Notes: generated from the letters alone by a model not told the origin. A DNA stretch of 64,000 bases from Tachypleus tridentatus (GCF_004210375.1 NC_134834.1:139595009-139659008); one strand, 5' to 3'. Positions 12,403-27,060 are shown, numbered from the stretch's first letter. Numbers and translations are program-made.

Positions 12403-13445
12403 TGTTCAAGAAAAAGTTATAATGATTAAACTGAAATAACAATATCGTTTCTATTATACGTTGAAAATTAATATAAAATAAATTGTTAATTTCGTAAAGC
12501 AAATAAAGAATCTGTAAAAGAGAAGTATCGCTTGATCAAACGAACTTATGTTTATTAATTCATTACCATTACAAATTTTTCAGGTAATTTGTGACTCAAA
12601 TTAATTTTCTAATTATTTTTGTAATCTTTTATAAAGGCGAGTTTGTAATATGGCTGAAGTAGTCAGTGTAAGTTATTTTGACAGACGATTCTGATTATCC
12701 ATGTTGCTTAGATATATAAGTTGAGACAATGAAATTCAAATTAAGCAATGGCGTAATAATTGCTATGAAAGAAGTTAAATAAATATATTATGTATATTAT
12801 TTTCTATAGCAAATAAATTTATATCTATGGAAATATGACCAAAACTCTATTGCCTATACATACTAAACACATAATCTGAAACAAATGAAACCTATAGTGG
12901 TAGTAAGAGAGAAAAATTAATTTGAATAAAAACTAATATTTTTTTACTTTTTATTGTAATAATACAGTTATATTAAATTAGTAACCTTAAAAATAAATAT
13001 AAGGGATTCATGATGTAGGAAAAGTTTAATATGGAAATTATCAGTGTAACTTTCCTTTCCCTAAGCAATTTATTCTGTATCTGCATGTGTTAGACCTCAT
13101 GTTGGAACTTTTGATGTGTTTTATATCAACATTGATAATGAGAGGGTGACATAGTTTTGAAATGATTTTTTTCTCCTTTATGTGCTGTCCTAAGCTGGGA
13201 ATGCACTTCTGTTTCAATTTTACTAATTTTGAATAAATGTGGAGATGATGAATTATTCAAACGAAACATAACGGATATGATGCCATCTTTAACCATTCCT
13301 TCAAACTTGAAATAAAAATGCACAAAGCTGAAACTTAATATATTGCTTCTTAAGGTAGATTCTTAGGGTTATCATTTGTTGGCATTATTAAAGCATAGTA
13401 ACTTGATAGCGTATTTTACATTAGTAAAATTAATGTACCGAATAT

Positions 13446-13722
13446 TGTTTGTTTGTTTTGGAATTTCGCACAAAGCTACTCGAGGGCTATCTGTGCTAGC
13501 CGCCCTTAATTAAGCAGTGTAAAATTAGAGGGAAAGCAGCTAGTCATCACCACCCACCGCCAACTCTTGGGCTACTCTTTTACCAACGAATAGTGAGATT
13601 GATCGTCACATTATAACGCCCCCACGGCTGAAAGGGCGAGCATGTTTGGCGCGACCGGGATGCGAACCCGCGACCCTCAGATTACGAGTCGCACGCCTTA
13701 ACACGCTTGGCCATGCCGGGCC
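13446..13722 (-). mobile_element. tRNA-headed SINE, family A, near full length
   Basis: It runs from the (gttt)n tail complement through the central block to the complete head (ggccatgccgggcc). With the 61.1-kb copy it is among the best-preserved family A copies here. Confidence 0.9.
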
Positions 13723-14539
13723 TGTACCAAGTAACCGAGTAAGAACATACGAAACGAGTAATAAGATCATGTATCAGAAATAATATGATACAGTAAAACT
13801 CCACTTGCTAAATATCTTTCTCTGCCCAAAATCATATAACTAGTTTGCATGATGGTGTAAATTGAAAACTTTCTTGTTTATTTTAACCTTATTTTACAAA
13901 TAATGTTATTTGTCTTAGAAAAGAAAAGTTGAAATTTCAGTTGTTTGCAAATACATATTTCCACAGCTCATATTTCTCCTTATAAGTTACATATCAAAAT
14001 CACATACGTAACACTTGTTTAGTATTCAACTAATATGTAGTTATTATGTCTTGAACATCTATTTATAACATCAACCTCATATATACATATGACGTCGACC
14101 TAAAATGTGTTTACTATATCTTTAAAATTTACATATAGCATGTATCTAACGTCTCTTCTGCATCTATTCAGCTGGTGATCCAGCTGAACAACCAGGTGAA
14201 TTGTTTAGTTTCGCTATAAGTACATAGTTTTGTATGATTGGAAGTCATTATAATTCAGTTAATATTAAGGTGAAATATCATATAATACGGTTTGTTTACG
14301 TTTAGATTATATAAGCATAAATTAATACTTTATAGAGTAAAACATTTTTATGTTATTGTTCATCTTCAGCTCATTTCATGCTTGTTACTTTTTCTTGATT
14401 GCATACAATTTTGCACATAAAATTGTGTTACTTTAAATATGTGTCCAGAGTTCGTCTTATATGACATAACATTGTAAATTATATACCCTTATTCGAATTT
14501 ATTCTTAAGTATATTAACATTTTTTTCTATAACACTCGC

Positions 14540-14645
14540 GCCCCCTTGAGACAGAGTGGTATAACTAAGGAAAGTGAGTTTCGATATCCAGGGTGGGCAC
14601 AACACAGATAGTCTATTTATAGCTTTGTGCTTAACTACAAATAAG
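14540..14645 (+). mobile_element. SINE family C
   Basis: gagtttcgatatccagggtg, acaacacagatagtc and the tail agctttgtgcttaactacaa are in order. Confidence 0.7.
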
Positions 14646-16025
14646 CTAAGAAACGCTCTTAAAATGCTTCAAATGATTTTGCATATTAAATTTAAGAATT
14701 ATGATTGTTTTCGTCATGCAAAATACTTGAGTTTTTACATATCAGTGTGTTCGTTATATAAACTTTGTAAGAAAATAATGAAGACTTTTTACGCGGAAAA
14801 TGGGCAAATTAAGTTTGCATATATTTTTTTCTGTATTGTCACGCAAAGTTTTAATTCGTTTCTTTGTTTATAACTGTAATTTACTTACGGTATCAAGTAA
14901 GGAGTTTGGTTTTGATTTGTAGAGCTATACATGAAAACCAACAAACTTCTTGTATTTCACTACTGTATAATTTTACTTTATTTATTTATTTCGTTTTTCC
15001 TGATAGCATTGATGAGCTGTAACGAAAGTAACGAATGTAAGAATAGAATAGGGTATTATGCCCTCTTTTGTTCAATGTATATCACGTTTTCATGTGGAAA
15101 GAAAATTTATAAGTGAAGGTTTTGTTATCTTTTCTCCGTTTTAAACTATATTTTTATTTATCTGACTAGTTAACAGAGTAATATATTTTTATCAAGATAG
15201 TACTTAATGAAATAATGTAAATGTTACACTTTAATAACGTAATATTAAACGGTCATAGTTAAGATTTCTAAAATCCATATGGCCGAAACATTGAACATTT
15301 ATTTCTTCTCCATTACAGCGGTTTTAACTATTTTTTGGTCTTTTCAGATCTGATAGCCCTATAGCTGTCGTTATCTATTGCTGAAAGTAGAATAATATAA
15401 TAAACTTGCATGGAATATCATGTAAGATGTGGTAACATTAACACGTACATCATGTGTGATGGATTAACAAAAAATGCCTTGCACATTCACATAGCTATTA
15501 TAAAGCGTAGATCATGATAATAAATTAATAATACTACAAAATTCATGAAGTTAGCATGCATATTTATTTGATAGACATCAAATCATAGGTATAGTTTCTC
15601 TTGTAATCTGAATTCTTTCTTTTAACAACAGTTTGTGTGTTCGTACACCACCAGTGTTCCATAAATCTTGAATGTTCACGTTTATACATATATATTGTTT
15701 ATCAAATGATAGTCAATACTAAATTTATCGATCAAATGTATTTAATGTGTGAGCTCAAGCATAGCAATGTTTGTCAACCAATACAGTATATCAATGGTTC
15801 ACCAAGTATTTAGATTATTCCGCTTACAATTGAACACTGCAAATATTAAACTGTGTTTTTACAGATTTTATGTTGTGCAATAGAATTTTCTATTACGTTT
15901 TTATTGTTTCATAATCATGCTCGTCATGGTAAAAGCATGCAAATGAAAATCGAAGTTTCTTAGTAACCATTTTGTTTTTTCTTTCGCAAAGAAAACAAAA
16001 CAAAAATATGAATGTATAAACTTAT

Positions 16026-16296
16026 TTTGTTTGTTTGTTTTTGAATTTCGCACAAAGCTACTAGAGGGATATCTGTGCTAGCCGTTCCTAATTTAGCAGT
16101 GTAAAGGTAGAGGGAAAGCAGCTAGTCATCACCACCCACCGCCAATTCTTGGGCTACTCTTTTACCAACGAATAGTGGGATTGACCGTCATATTATAACG
16201 CCCTTACGGCGGAAAGGGCAAGCATGTTTGGCGCGACGGGTATGCGAACCCGCGACCCTCAGATTACGAGTCGCACGCCTTAACGCGCTTGGCCAT
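16026..16296 (-). mobile_element. tRNA-headed SINE, family A, with target duplication
   Basis: A nearly complete minus-strand copy is flanked by aatgtataaac at 16011-16021 and 16297-16307, an 11-base target-site duplication. The first bases of the head are missing. Confidence 0.9.
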
Positions 16297-17631
16297 AATG
16301 TATAAACAAGAACACCACCGAAAATAAATATGTATTACAATTGTTACTGCAGTAACGAGTAGTCAGGGAAGTCCGAAGTTCCTACTATAACTAATATTTA
16401 ACAAGAGACAAAGAAAAGGGTGTAAAATGAGTCTGGTTTTAAAATAATCAGGTCCTAGTGAGCAGTTTATTGATATCTTTAAAATTGCTGTTACATAATC
16501 AAATACAGAATCAATTATTTTAATAATGTAGTTTTTATACTGTTAAATATGAATTACTGCAGCTGATCTGTTGGTATCATTAAGTATTCAGGAATAAAGA
16601 TTTTCCTGGAAAAACAAAGTTGTAAAACTTTTATTATTTTATCATTTCAGGGGACATTAAGACTAAATTGTTATAAATATATGTTTCTCTTGTTTAATTT
16701 AGCATACCAATGGACTCTTTTTTTTTAAAGAGTTTTCGTATCATTTAGATATTTCAGAAAGTTTACCTATCTGTGAGAGCATTTACTCTAATCGGTTACA
16801 GTGGAAATGAAAATGGTACTACTCAAAGTAGCGCATTCGTTCTTCTCTACTGTTGCGTAATCACGAAATTAGACAAAAGAGACGAAGCTAAATATATCTC
16901 ATTTTAAAACATAAAACGAGAAGAAAGCATAAGAAATTTAACTCGCGTGAGCGAACATAAAACACTTGAAAATTGCAATTACCTTTTATGTGAAAACGAT
17001 GTTGTCAGTTGAAACCAATAACAGTAATTTACTTGTACGGTACATTTTCTATAAAGTATGTATATAGTAGTTGTGAAGATAGTTTGGTTGGCGAAGTTGA
17101 TCTGACATAGGATTAATCAAACACTTATCAGTAAATCTGCTCTTTTTTTGCTGACAACCTTTGCTTTCCACTTTACTACAGTTAGTCAACTCAGAACTGA
17201 ATTTTGTTCATTAGTCACATATGTTCATGACCAGTTCTATTTTTATGCTTCGTATGATATATAGTAACACTGAATATTAGTTGTTACTGTAACATTGTTT
17301 TGTATCTGTTAATTATAATTTCTGAGTCTGTAGAATTTATAACGTAAAATAATTAAATTGAACTTTTGATCTATTCTTCAGTGTCATTTAAAAACAACAT
17401 AAACTTTTACGTTGGAATGAATATAATCTATATAAAAGCTAGTATAAAAATTTATAAACTATGATACTTATAGAATCTGAAGTCTCATTAAGTACGCATG
17501 TTTAGGAAATGACAAAATGTGAGTTTCATATAAGAATCCTGAAATATATAATTCATGTTACCAAAACATTGTTTTAAACTCATTGAAATAGTTACATGAT
17601 TTATAATTATAGTTCCTTTTGGGATTACGTT

Positions 17632-17786
17632 GACTTGTGCATTTCGAAAACTAAAAAGTTTAAGTGAAATTTTGAAAGGTAAGGAAATATATCAGTAGGG
17701 TTTGGCAAAGGCAAGAACAAATTCTTCTTTATCCTAACAATCATTTGTTCGACATCAATGCCTACCCAATTTGTAGGTGTGACGAC
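17632..17786 (-). pseudogene. Possible decayed peroxiredoxin-6-type C-terminal exon
   Basis: On the minus strand an acceptor-like ggacttttcag is followed by an open frame starting VVTPTNWVGIDVEQMIV and ending after a segment containing IFPYL. The VxTPxNW core and a later FP..YL resemble the C-terminal region of 1-Cys peroxiredoxins, which carry VATPANW-like and LFP...YLR motifs. The middle of the segment does not match well, and no exon with the catalytic PVCTTE motif was seen nearby. The resemblance is short and may be chance. A broken copy is more likely than a working exon. Confidence 0.2.
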
Positions 17787-18741
17787 CTGAAAAGTCCATA
17801 ACAAAACAGTGGTCTTGACATCAAATAGTATCACAACTCTATGTATAGAACATCAAGCGAATGGCAAGTGTTGTTATTTTAAATCATAGTAAAATCAAAC
17901 AGCAAGCCGTTCATCTGTTATGTTTAAATGTAGGAAAATAAAATCATACATATAAGGGCAATAAGACTGTGTAAAATAAATTATTGATTGTAATAACTGC
18001 TTCATTCAAATAATTGACAATACAACTGATATTTATTATAATAGTTATCTGGTTAACTTGTGAAAGCAAAACAGCAGGTGTCCTACGGAACATTATTTGC
18101 CTAAAGTAACACTGTCATAAGTAATAATGAAATATTTTACTAATATAAAGGTATAAAATGTATGTAAATGAAAGGTCATATTTTTTTCAATAATAATAAA
18201 AATTGTTGTTATATGAATAACATAGTTACAAGCTAGTAAAAGTGCACGACAGGACAATAAATGTAAAAGATATCGTTAAGCATAAAAATTAAAACTATTA
18301 TCAGTATGTTAAAACAAAACTTCCTGTCCTATTAAATATCAATAAAAATGGTACATATGATGAAACTTTTCATCAATAAGTTGAATGTGTTAGTAACACT
18401 ATCATCGTATAGAAACAAAGTAAATGAAAAATACGATGAGGAGTGTTGAAACCTGCACACTGTCTCACAAAGTACAGAAACATTTGTTTAAAATGTACAC
18501 AATACATGTAGCCAAACACTATCCTGAGTAACTTTGTCTACCTTTTCTATCACATGTAACACAAATAACAACAAAAACATAAGTTAAGAACTTTATGGAG
18601 CCTTATGGACTGTCAGCCTTTGTAACTTACATTTACTTCTTTATTTACAAAGCGAAACTGTAAAGTTATTATTATGAAAGTAGATTAAATGATTAGTTTT
18701 AAGATTCTGTTACAACAATATAATAGTATCCTATAATTCTG

Positions 18742-18821
18742 GTAACACTCTCCGCCTACAGAACCTTAATAACACCATTCGCCTATAACCCTTAGTAACA
18801 CAATTTGCTTATAATAACAGA
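18742..18821. repeat. Three short tandem units of about 27 bp
   Basis: gtaacactctccgcctacag, ataacaccattcgcctataa and gtaacacaatttgcttataa start at 18742, 18769 and 18795. The spacing of 27 and 26 bases with shared gcctata blocks supports a small old tandem repeat. Confidence 0.5.
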
Positions 18822-20632
18822 CTCTCTGGTATCAAATTCTGATACCACTGTTCCTAATACTGCCACGTCCTCCCTCTTTTCACCCTATCGTCTTATGATA
18901 CTTCATGAAACTATGATGTAATATATTTAATGTATATGATATAATCATCTTTATTGTCTATGATATCAACCTCTCCCTATTTCTTGAGATCGACTCGAAT
19001 ATGTCACTCTGGCAGCGTGCCCCAACTACTAGCATTTATTAGTCTTATGCTTGATGTAGCTTACAATTAAAACAAAATTGTATTAGAATGATACATCCAA
19101 GCAGATGCTAATTATGTATTGTAGTTTTCCATGACAAGAAAATAGTTAGTTATTCAAGAAAATATTTTATAAAAATTAATGAATTACATCATAATATTAA
19201 AATTCGTCTTTGGTCATGAATGCCCTCATTTCAAAACACTTAATATTATAACTCTTTATCAGTTCAAATGAAGTTCTTTTTTTTAAATTAGCTTCGACTG
19301 GGGACTACTCTGTATGCAACCCCAAATCAAATTTCACATTTCATTCTATTTTACTTGAAATTTTGACCTTAAAACTGCATTGAATAAATCTTTTACTGAA
19401 AAATCAGAATTAGCGTTTTATGGACTCGATAGTGATTATAAAGTATCATCATGGTTTAGATTTCACAGAGATATACTTTTAAAAGTGTTAAAGTAAGCTT
19501 TTACTTTCCTTTGTAAGGAATATTTAGTAGTCATTTGGTGTAATATACTTCTTGTTTCAATGTATGCGTTAGGTTTTCCAGTTCATTACGTAGGTTTATG
19601 TTATTCTCAGTAACGATGAGAAAGTAATCTTATAATACACATGCTATAAAAATGATTTATTGAAATCAGTTGTGTAATACTAAAATAAAAATAGTTGAAA
19701 TAAAGTTTTACTCATTATAACACCGTGTGGATACTGTTTTAGCTTCGAGTTATTACAATATTTTCCACCTACACGAGCAAATTTATAATTGAAACACTTT
19801 TCGTCTTTTGTGTTCTATAATCGGCTCCTTCGACGTCATCACATCAGGAATTGTGTAAAATTAATTATTTGAACTTCTTTTATGGAAGCTTCAAAAGTCT
19901 TCAGAGAATATACTTTTGCTGAAGTCAATTGATTTAACTATGCCATCTAACTTTATTAATAGCTTGTTAAACAAGAGCTGAATGAAGCACGTGGGCTAAC
20001 TTTAAAGTGTTTTTTTTGCTTTTGTACATTGTGTTGTGTTTCAAATAGAATGTACAGTGAAGCATATAATGATGTTTTAGTTCAAAAGACATTTCGCACT
20101 TTAACATTTTAAATATATGAATAGTTAACAGTAAGGATCAACAAGGATTCCAAATAATTTACGTCCTGAAAAAAACGATCATTTAAAGTGTTATGATCGT
20201 TACAATATATTATGCGCACATATACTAATAATACGCTAAAATGTTTGTTAATATTTCCAGAAAAACAATCAGAAATGTCATACAATAAGGCAGTAAACAC
20301 GTAACATTTTACATTTTGAATGAAAACGATGAGAGAGAAAAGCAAATCTTCGCATGAAAATTTTACTGATTTACGCGTCCTAAATACTAAATTTTAGATA
20401 AATTAGTATATGTTCATTACCAAATTCATTCTACTTTACTTCAAAGCAAATGTTATGTTATAATACGTTGATTAAATTCAACTAGCAGAAAACAAGAGAA
20501 TGTTAAAGTAGATATAATTTTGGGGTCATTGAGAATAATGATTTATTCGCCTGATAGAACTAAGATATTAATTAAATTCATTTATTTCCAGAATACATTT
20601 TTTTTTCTTTATCGATAACTTCAAAAGCTGAT

Positions 20633-20681
20633 GGCACAGATAGCCTCGCTGCTTTGTGCCATAAAACACCAAATCAACCAA
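20633..20681 (+). mobile_element. 5'-truncated SINE tail with target duplication
   Basis: The sequence ggcacagatagcctcgctgc followed by tttgtgccataaaacacc is a shared SINE 3' tail. It is flanked by tcaaaagctgat at 20621-20632 and 20682-20693. Confidence 0.8.
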
Positions 20682-21879
20682 TCAAAAGCTGATTTACACT
20701 GCAGATCACAAAGTTTTGGTATTTCTCAGTGTTATTTATCTGAGTGGCTCAGAGACATTGACTAACTGATAATAATTCCATCTTCTAAAGAGAACCAGAT
20801 TTTCGATAAGAAAAAAAAACAGTTTCAAATAACAAGCAAAATATTTGCTCAGATAACGAAAATAAGTGTACTTTCGATCTTTTAATATTTTTACCTTCCC
20901 AGTTATTTACAAGCTTTTATACAAGAAAATATTTTTCAAGTATTGCACAAAGAATATGTTCAAATATCATCCTTGTTTGATAACAAAACGCATATAAATA
21001 CAGCACCCTAGATTTTCATGCAATTTTCAATGTCGACTATTTTATGTACCAGCTGAATGATACTTCAGTCGTTCTCATATCGATTCTTTCAGTAGATATG
21101 TAGTTATCAGTATGGTAAAATCCGTTTAAGAAATCATCAACATCCAGTCACAATACTTTATTGGGTATATATATATAAATTGGAAACCAAGTCTGAGTAT
21201 AAATTCTTAAAGTCATTATTCACAATATAGAAAAAAACATATGTATCTGAGTTGCCTAAGTATATTTATCTTTCGGCGTTTTAAATTATAGTTATAAATA
21301 TGCATATTTATATCTAGTATCCAATTCGAGATTTCTTGTAAAAACTACTCAAATTATAAATTATTTCTTCAGAGGTTATAAAATGTATTTTAAAATTTTG
21401 TAATAAATTTATAGTTACTTATTGTTTATCTGACCAGAAAATTGTAACTGGTGCTAATTTTGTTTGGTTGACTATTTTAGAGAAAAATACGGATAGATTA
21501 GCATATCTTTTAAAAATTATTATGTCTAATAAGGAATTCGCTAAAATTGTGTTTACTCCTGATGAATTTTACTTCATATAATATAACTCGTTGATATTAA
21601 GAACAGTTAGCGGGAGTACTTTGAATTACAAAACATCAGCAGATGTAGGCTGTATAATAGTATCGATACAAACATATGAAGCGTAAGTTTCTACTAAAGT
21701 TGGGCTTTAAAATATAGTCCCTCTGCTGCAATGGAACTAGTAAATAAAAGAACAAATTAGGCTTCCGTGTCTTAATTATTTGCTAATATTAAAGTTTTGG
21801 TGAAGAATTAATAATTAAATAGATATCTACCGAGTTGTTGTTGCTAATTTGTCACTTTAGCACAAACCCACTTACGATT

Positions 21880-22137
21880 GGTTTGAATTTCGTGCAATGC
21901 TATACGATAGATATCTGCGCTAACCGCCCCTAATTTAGCAGTGATAGACCAGAGGGAAGGCAGCTAGTCAACACTAACCACCAACTACTCGTGGGATGCT
22001 CTCTTACCAATGAATAGTGGGGTTGGTCGTTATATTATAATGTTACTATGACTGAAAGGGTGTTCGAGGACGGGGATTAGAAGCCGCGATCTTCAGATTA
22101 CGAGTCGAGCGCCGAAACTACAAGGCTAAACCCAGCT
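21880..22137 (-). mobile_element. tRNA-headed SINE, family A, diverged
   Basis: The tail, central block and head complement are all recognisable but diverged, including actagtcaacac-type changes in the central block. Confidence 0.75.
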
Positions 22138-22213
22138 TACCAAGATAGAGATGATAACAGAAAAAGTCATTCATATGTCTACCGTGATTTTGTTAATAGA
22201 TTTTCCTATATTT

Positions 22214-22480
22214 AGGCTAGATATTTAGAGCGCTCGACTTGCAAACTGAGGGGCGTTGGTTCGAACCTCCCTCTCGCAAAACACGCTCACCTTTTCATTC
22301 GTGAAGGTATTATAATATTATGATCAATCCCGTATTTGCTGTTAAAAAGGACGCTCAAGATTTAGAGGTGGTTGGTAATGACTAGCCGCCTTTCCTTTAG
22401 TCTTTCAGGGCTAAATTAAGGATGTCTGGCGCAGATAGTCGTTGTGTAGCTTTGGACGAAATTAAAAACAAACAAACAAA
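22214..22480 (+). mobile_element. tRNA-headed SINE, family A, diverged
   Basis: The head (gagcgctcgactt), the B box (ggttcgaacc) and the (aaac)n tail are present, with many substitutions. Confidence 0.75.
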
Positions 22481-24833
22481 GAATTCTTCAACGGTTGTTT
22501 CTATTAATTAGGTTTTTAAATTTTACAAAACCTACTAATATTAGTGAATTCAAGTGTAGGAAAACCTGAAATAAGATCGTTTAGTACCATAAAACAGTGT
22601 CCCCAGCATATCATCAGTTATGAAGTGCTACCATCCAAAATAAATTATATTTACAATTGTTCACATGATTCTTGGCATTGACAGACTGGTGGACTAGGGT
22701 AAATCTTGTTGATCAAAGTGCAACTTCAATTTCTTTTCTTATTTTTGAAACAATTTGTTATAATGTAAGCACTTTAAAGATAAAAAAAACGACTAAAATA
22801 CTTAAAATTTAAATCAAGTGTTAATTTTAACTAGAAATGGACTTTATAACAAAACAGGGTTAATTTGAAATAATTTTTCTTTTCTGTTACATTTATCTTA
22901 AATGGATAAAATGCATTCGTAATTAAAATGATCTCCTTATGACAGTGTCTTCTATTTCTGGAATATTCTTAAAAGCAGCAGAATTGTCTATCTGTTTGCC
23001 TGCGTCACAATGAATCCGTTTCGGTAGAATTTGATAGAGGAACCACATACAATGAGTATGGAAAGATAAACAAACATTTCAATTTTACTACATTAATGTC
23101 GCGAATGAAAGTTCTGTTTAGCGAGGAAATCGGCGTTAAAATAAACCAAAATTTAGATTAATGTCGTTTGTAGTACAGGTACCTGTTGATTTGGCTCAAC
23201 GGGTTCTTGTCGTACGATTCACAATAGCAAAAGGTGCACTCCGGATTCCCATTTATAGCATTGTTTTTAAGCTCAACATTACCAAGTTTCGTTGCTAGTT
23301 TTCACGAATTGTTAAAACACTTTATTCAATTGAAGGATTACTTTTGTTTGACGTGTAAACATTGTAGCACTTTAAATACATGACATGAGAATAACCTATT
23401 TTGTTGTCTTTTATATTCTAATGCTGGATAACGCTCTTTCGTTTCAGAAATTTTATAATTGTCAACAAAATCATATGTAAACTAAAACTTATTAGACATT
23501 ATCATGTATTAGCTATCATTGTGATATCTTCGACATACGTACAGAAGTAAATTTGCCAAGGAATAACTTGTACATTAACATTTTTGTTTTCAAGTTAAGA
23601 AATAACAAAAAAGATAAAAAATGATTCAGACCAATTTCATTTTATAGTTGAACTTGAGATTAGTTGAAAAATAAGAGTTAATATATGTATCAGATGATTT
23701 TAATTATGCTCATTTGTGTACAAGAATCAACACAGAAATTATAAAATATATATTACTATCGTTTTATTAACTTTTCAACAACCTATCTAATCCTAAGTAA
23801 AGTTGATCATAGACAGTATAATGAAATTAGATTACTAACCACTTGCAAGTCACTCGTTAAACAGTATTGACACATTAATTATATCACGTACTTGCTTAAA
23901 ACTAATCAACCATACGTGTACTACAATTCTACTGATTGTAAGCTTATTGAGTTTATTAGTGGCTTATACTATTTATGTAAACAACATTTAATTTATGTTA
24001 GATATACTACTATTAGAAGTGATCAAACTGAAGTTCACCATACAAATTCCAATCAATTGCACATTGTATGTGTAACGTATGTTGGTATGTATCTTCCTAT
24101 ATTTAGCTATTTACACAGCTCTCTCGCTCTTTCTGCATCTTACTCTCTTAAACTAACTCTTGTTTATCTTTCAAAGAATTTTAATTGTTTCTTTTCATAG
24201 AAGACATTTTCTTCCGACATCTGTCATCAATCCGTGACATATAGGGAACGTAACAGTTCTACTCACACCTAGACTGAAAGTATTACTGTAATATTGTTCC
24301 TGTTTTACTTAAATCTTTCGTCCTTTAATGAATTTCTACGTCATTACATTGAAATCTGAACTATTTATACTTGCTTCCTCAATAATCATTTGTTGAATGG
24401 TATCTTAATATCTCCTTGTAAAGCAAACAAAAATTCCGGGATAGACAAAAAGCAAAAGCAAAGTAAACGAAACGGTTCCATATAGTATTCTCCCATGACT
24501 TCAATAACGTAGAGGATTACCGAATTCTATATAACTGGAACAATGCTTCTATTCATAAAATTTAACTTTTAATTATTTTTTTAATATCGAATCTATCAGT
24601 AATGACTGCCTTGAAAGAAACTGTGAATCTTATGAAAAACTGACTGTGTCATCCATTGTTTAGCACGTATGCGTGGGTACGAAGTTAAATATGAAGAGGT
24701 AGAAAATTTAGGTACGAATAAAAGAAGTAAAGAATTTAAAACCATTGGGATTGAAATCGTTTATTACAATGTGTATCGCTATGAGTGAAACAAATATTTT
24801 GTACGAATGTATGCATCACATAGTTTCCGTTTA

Positions 24834-25082
24834 GGTTTGTTTTGAATTTCACGTAAACTACACAAGGGCTATCTGCGCTAGCCGTCCCTAATTTACCAGT
24901 GTAAGACTAGAGGGAAGGCAGCTAGTCATTACCGTCAACCGCCATCGAATAGTGAGATTGACCGTCACATTATAAATGCCCTCACGGCTGAGAGGACAAG
25001 CCTGTTTGGTGTGACGAGGATTCGAACCCGCGACCCTCGCATTAAGAGTCGAATGTCGTAACCACCTGGTAATACCTGGCCC
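24834..25082 (-). mobile_element. tRNA-headed SINE, family A
   Basis: This copy is full-length apart from a deletion in the central block, where the pause between accgccatc and gaatagtg is short. An open minus-strand frame over it is a repeat artefact. Confidence 0.8.
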
Positions 25083-25373
25083 AGTAAGTAAAGAAAACTG
25101 ATATATATTTTCTACGTACAAGTACCTTTCATCGATACCATGCACACTCCAAACTTTTCTCACTTCATTGACCTAATAGTGACTATAATGTCAGAAGCAC
25201 CTTCTTACATTAAAACAATATAACCTTTAAAAGTGTAACCTTATTTTCCGAGCTTTTGATTGTAAAGCTTTTATCGTGATTTTTTATCCTTTATATCAAT
25301 GAAAATAAAGAAATCTAAATTTCTGATCTCGTTTGTTGTTTTTTTTAAATAAGTGTGAGCTTTTATTTTATAC

Positions 25374-25470
25374 CAAACTGCATCGGGCGATCTACTGAGT
25401 CCACCGAGGGGAGTCGGGCGCTGCTTTTAGTATTGTAAATCCGTAGGCTTACCGCTGTACCACCGGGGTC
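25374..25470 (-). mobile_element. SINE family B, minus strand
   Basis: Sense-strand order is head (ggtacagcggtaagcctacg), B-box-like region, then a tail complement catcgggcgatctactgag. It is moderately diverged. Confidence 0.7.
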
Positions 25471-26960
25471 TTTTATTAAATACAATTATTTCGAAATTTA
25501 AGCAGTTAATAAATTCGTCCGCATTATTAATTTATTTGTTTTAATGGAAGAAAATAAAGGATTTGCATATTAAATAAGAGACAAGGCAGAAGAAAAAGAA
25601 CGTTTGAAAAAGAGAAATATTTTGTTATTTAACTGAAAAATTATATTAGTTTAAGAGATTAGTTTAAAAATATCTAAACTAAAGGGCGAAATAATGGGTG
25701 AAAAGTGAGTAAAGCTTTGTATTATTAAATAAAATATATTTCCGTCCTGTTTGTCAGAATGATATTTCAAGCCTATTGTACATTATCACTTACAGTGAAT
25801 TTATCTCGGGAATTATCTGACAGACAACATAAACGTTATCGAATATTATTTCCTTAACTTAGAATTTTTTGTTGTGTAACGACTGAGAATTTCGTTTCTT
25901 TTTTTCTCTAAAGAAACTATTGGACTTTTGACAATGTTTGTACACTTCACTAACTTACGGAAGAGCAGTTGGATCCAAGCAATGAGTATGATTACAAAGA
26001 TTTCTTTTAATGCATTCAGGAAAGCCTCTGCGATAATTCTATTCACGTCTTAAAACGTTAAATGCCCAGTCGAATTATTTGTGGCTGATTCTTAAACCAA
26101 TAAGCACAACATTCCAAAACTGTTCTTGTTTTCCCGTCTATTTTTCCAGCAAAAACCTTTCAACATGTATTTTCGTATGTAAAGCTACTATATAATTTAT
26201 TAATTCTTTCACTTTATTACATGACACACCCTTAAAGTTAAATCTCGAAATATATGTTTGTCTGTAATTATACGTAAACTACTCAGCTGAAGTGCACATA
26301 CAGGAAATTTGAGTGATGAACATTTGTATATGCTTAGAATAACTTGGATATCTCTCACCGATCTGTTATTTTAAAATTAAATGCAATTTTTAATTAACAA
26401 TAATTTACTATAGAAGCGTTTTTTTGTAAAAAAAATGTAAATACTAATCAATAAATGTCCATTATTATCCAAAGTTCCACCTCACACCTATTACCCTCAA
26501 GTATTACTTCCTAGTGGTATTCATTAAGTATTAACTTTTAACTTTGTCAGTAAGTACTGTTTACGTAAGGTAAACTTAAGTGTCAGGAATACAAACAAGT
26601 TTATTTGTATGTAGTAAGATAATATATACTTAATTTTTTCCTTTCTACTATTTTACATCAAAATATTTTAGGTTACTTCTTTTTTACTATATAAAGAAAA
26701 GTGGCTCATAACAGGAATAACAAAAATATTCTAATAGAACATTCAAGTAAAAAGCACGTAAACAGTAAAGATTATATTCAAACAACACTTTATAACATAT
26801 ATAAATGCACAAAGAAAGCATACATGTTAGATTTATAATGAAAATAAAATCCGCTCAAAACGTTCTGTTTATAATTCTTATTATAATTATTATTCTGCTA
26901 GACGATAACAAAAACAACTTGTTAAGTAATGTACTACGAAGTTCATAGGGGTACTGAAAA

Positions 26961-27016
26961 GTCGATTTGTTTCTTCTTTGTCTTACATAAGCTAAAATAA
27001 AACATAATAATTCTAG
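26961..27016. repeat. 55-bp dispersed repeat, copy 1
   Basis: tcgatttgtttcttct, then taag, then aaacat and ataattctag recur in order at 28013-28064. Both copies lie immediately upstream of SINE sequence. Confidence 0.5.
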
Positions 27017-27060
27017 AATAAACAATATTATCATAACTTCATGAAGTTCACTTACTTACA

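Larger units (their letters stand above)
16308..24833. other. Long AT-rich non-coding stretch
   Basis: Beyond the listed SINEs, the 27-bp repeat and the weak peroxiredoxin-like segment, I see only AT-rich sequence. No open frame over about 100 codons or exon with convincing splice sites was found. Confidence 0.5.

Noticed and set aside
23892..24200. 102-codon plus-strand frame
   Set aside because: Rich in Tyr, Leu and Ser with no family match, as expected for random AT-rich sequence.
24888..25163. 91-codon minus-strand frame
   Set aside because: It is mostly the translation of a family A SINE.
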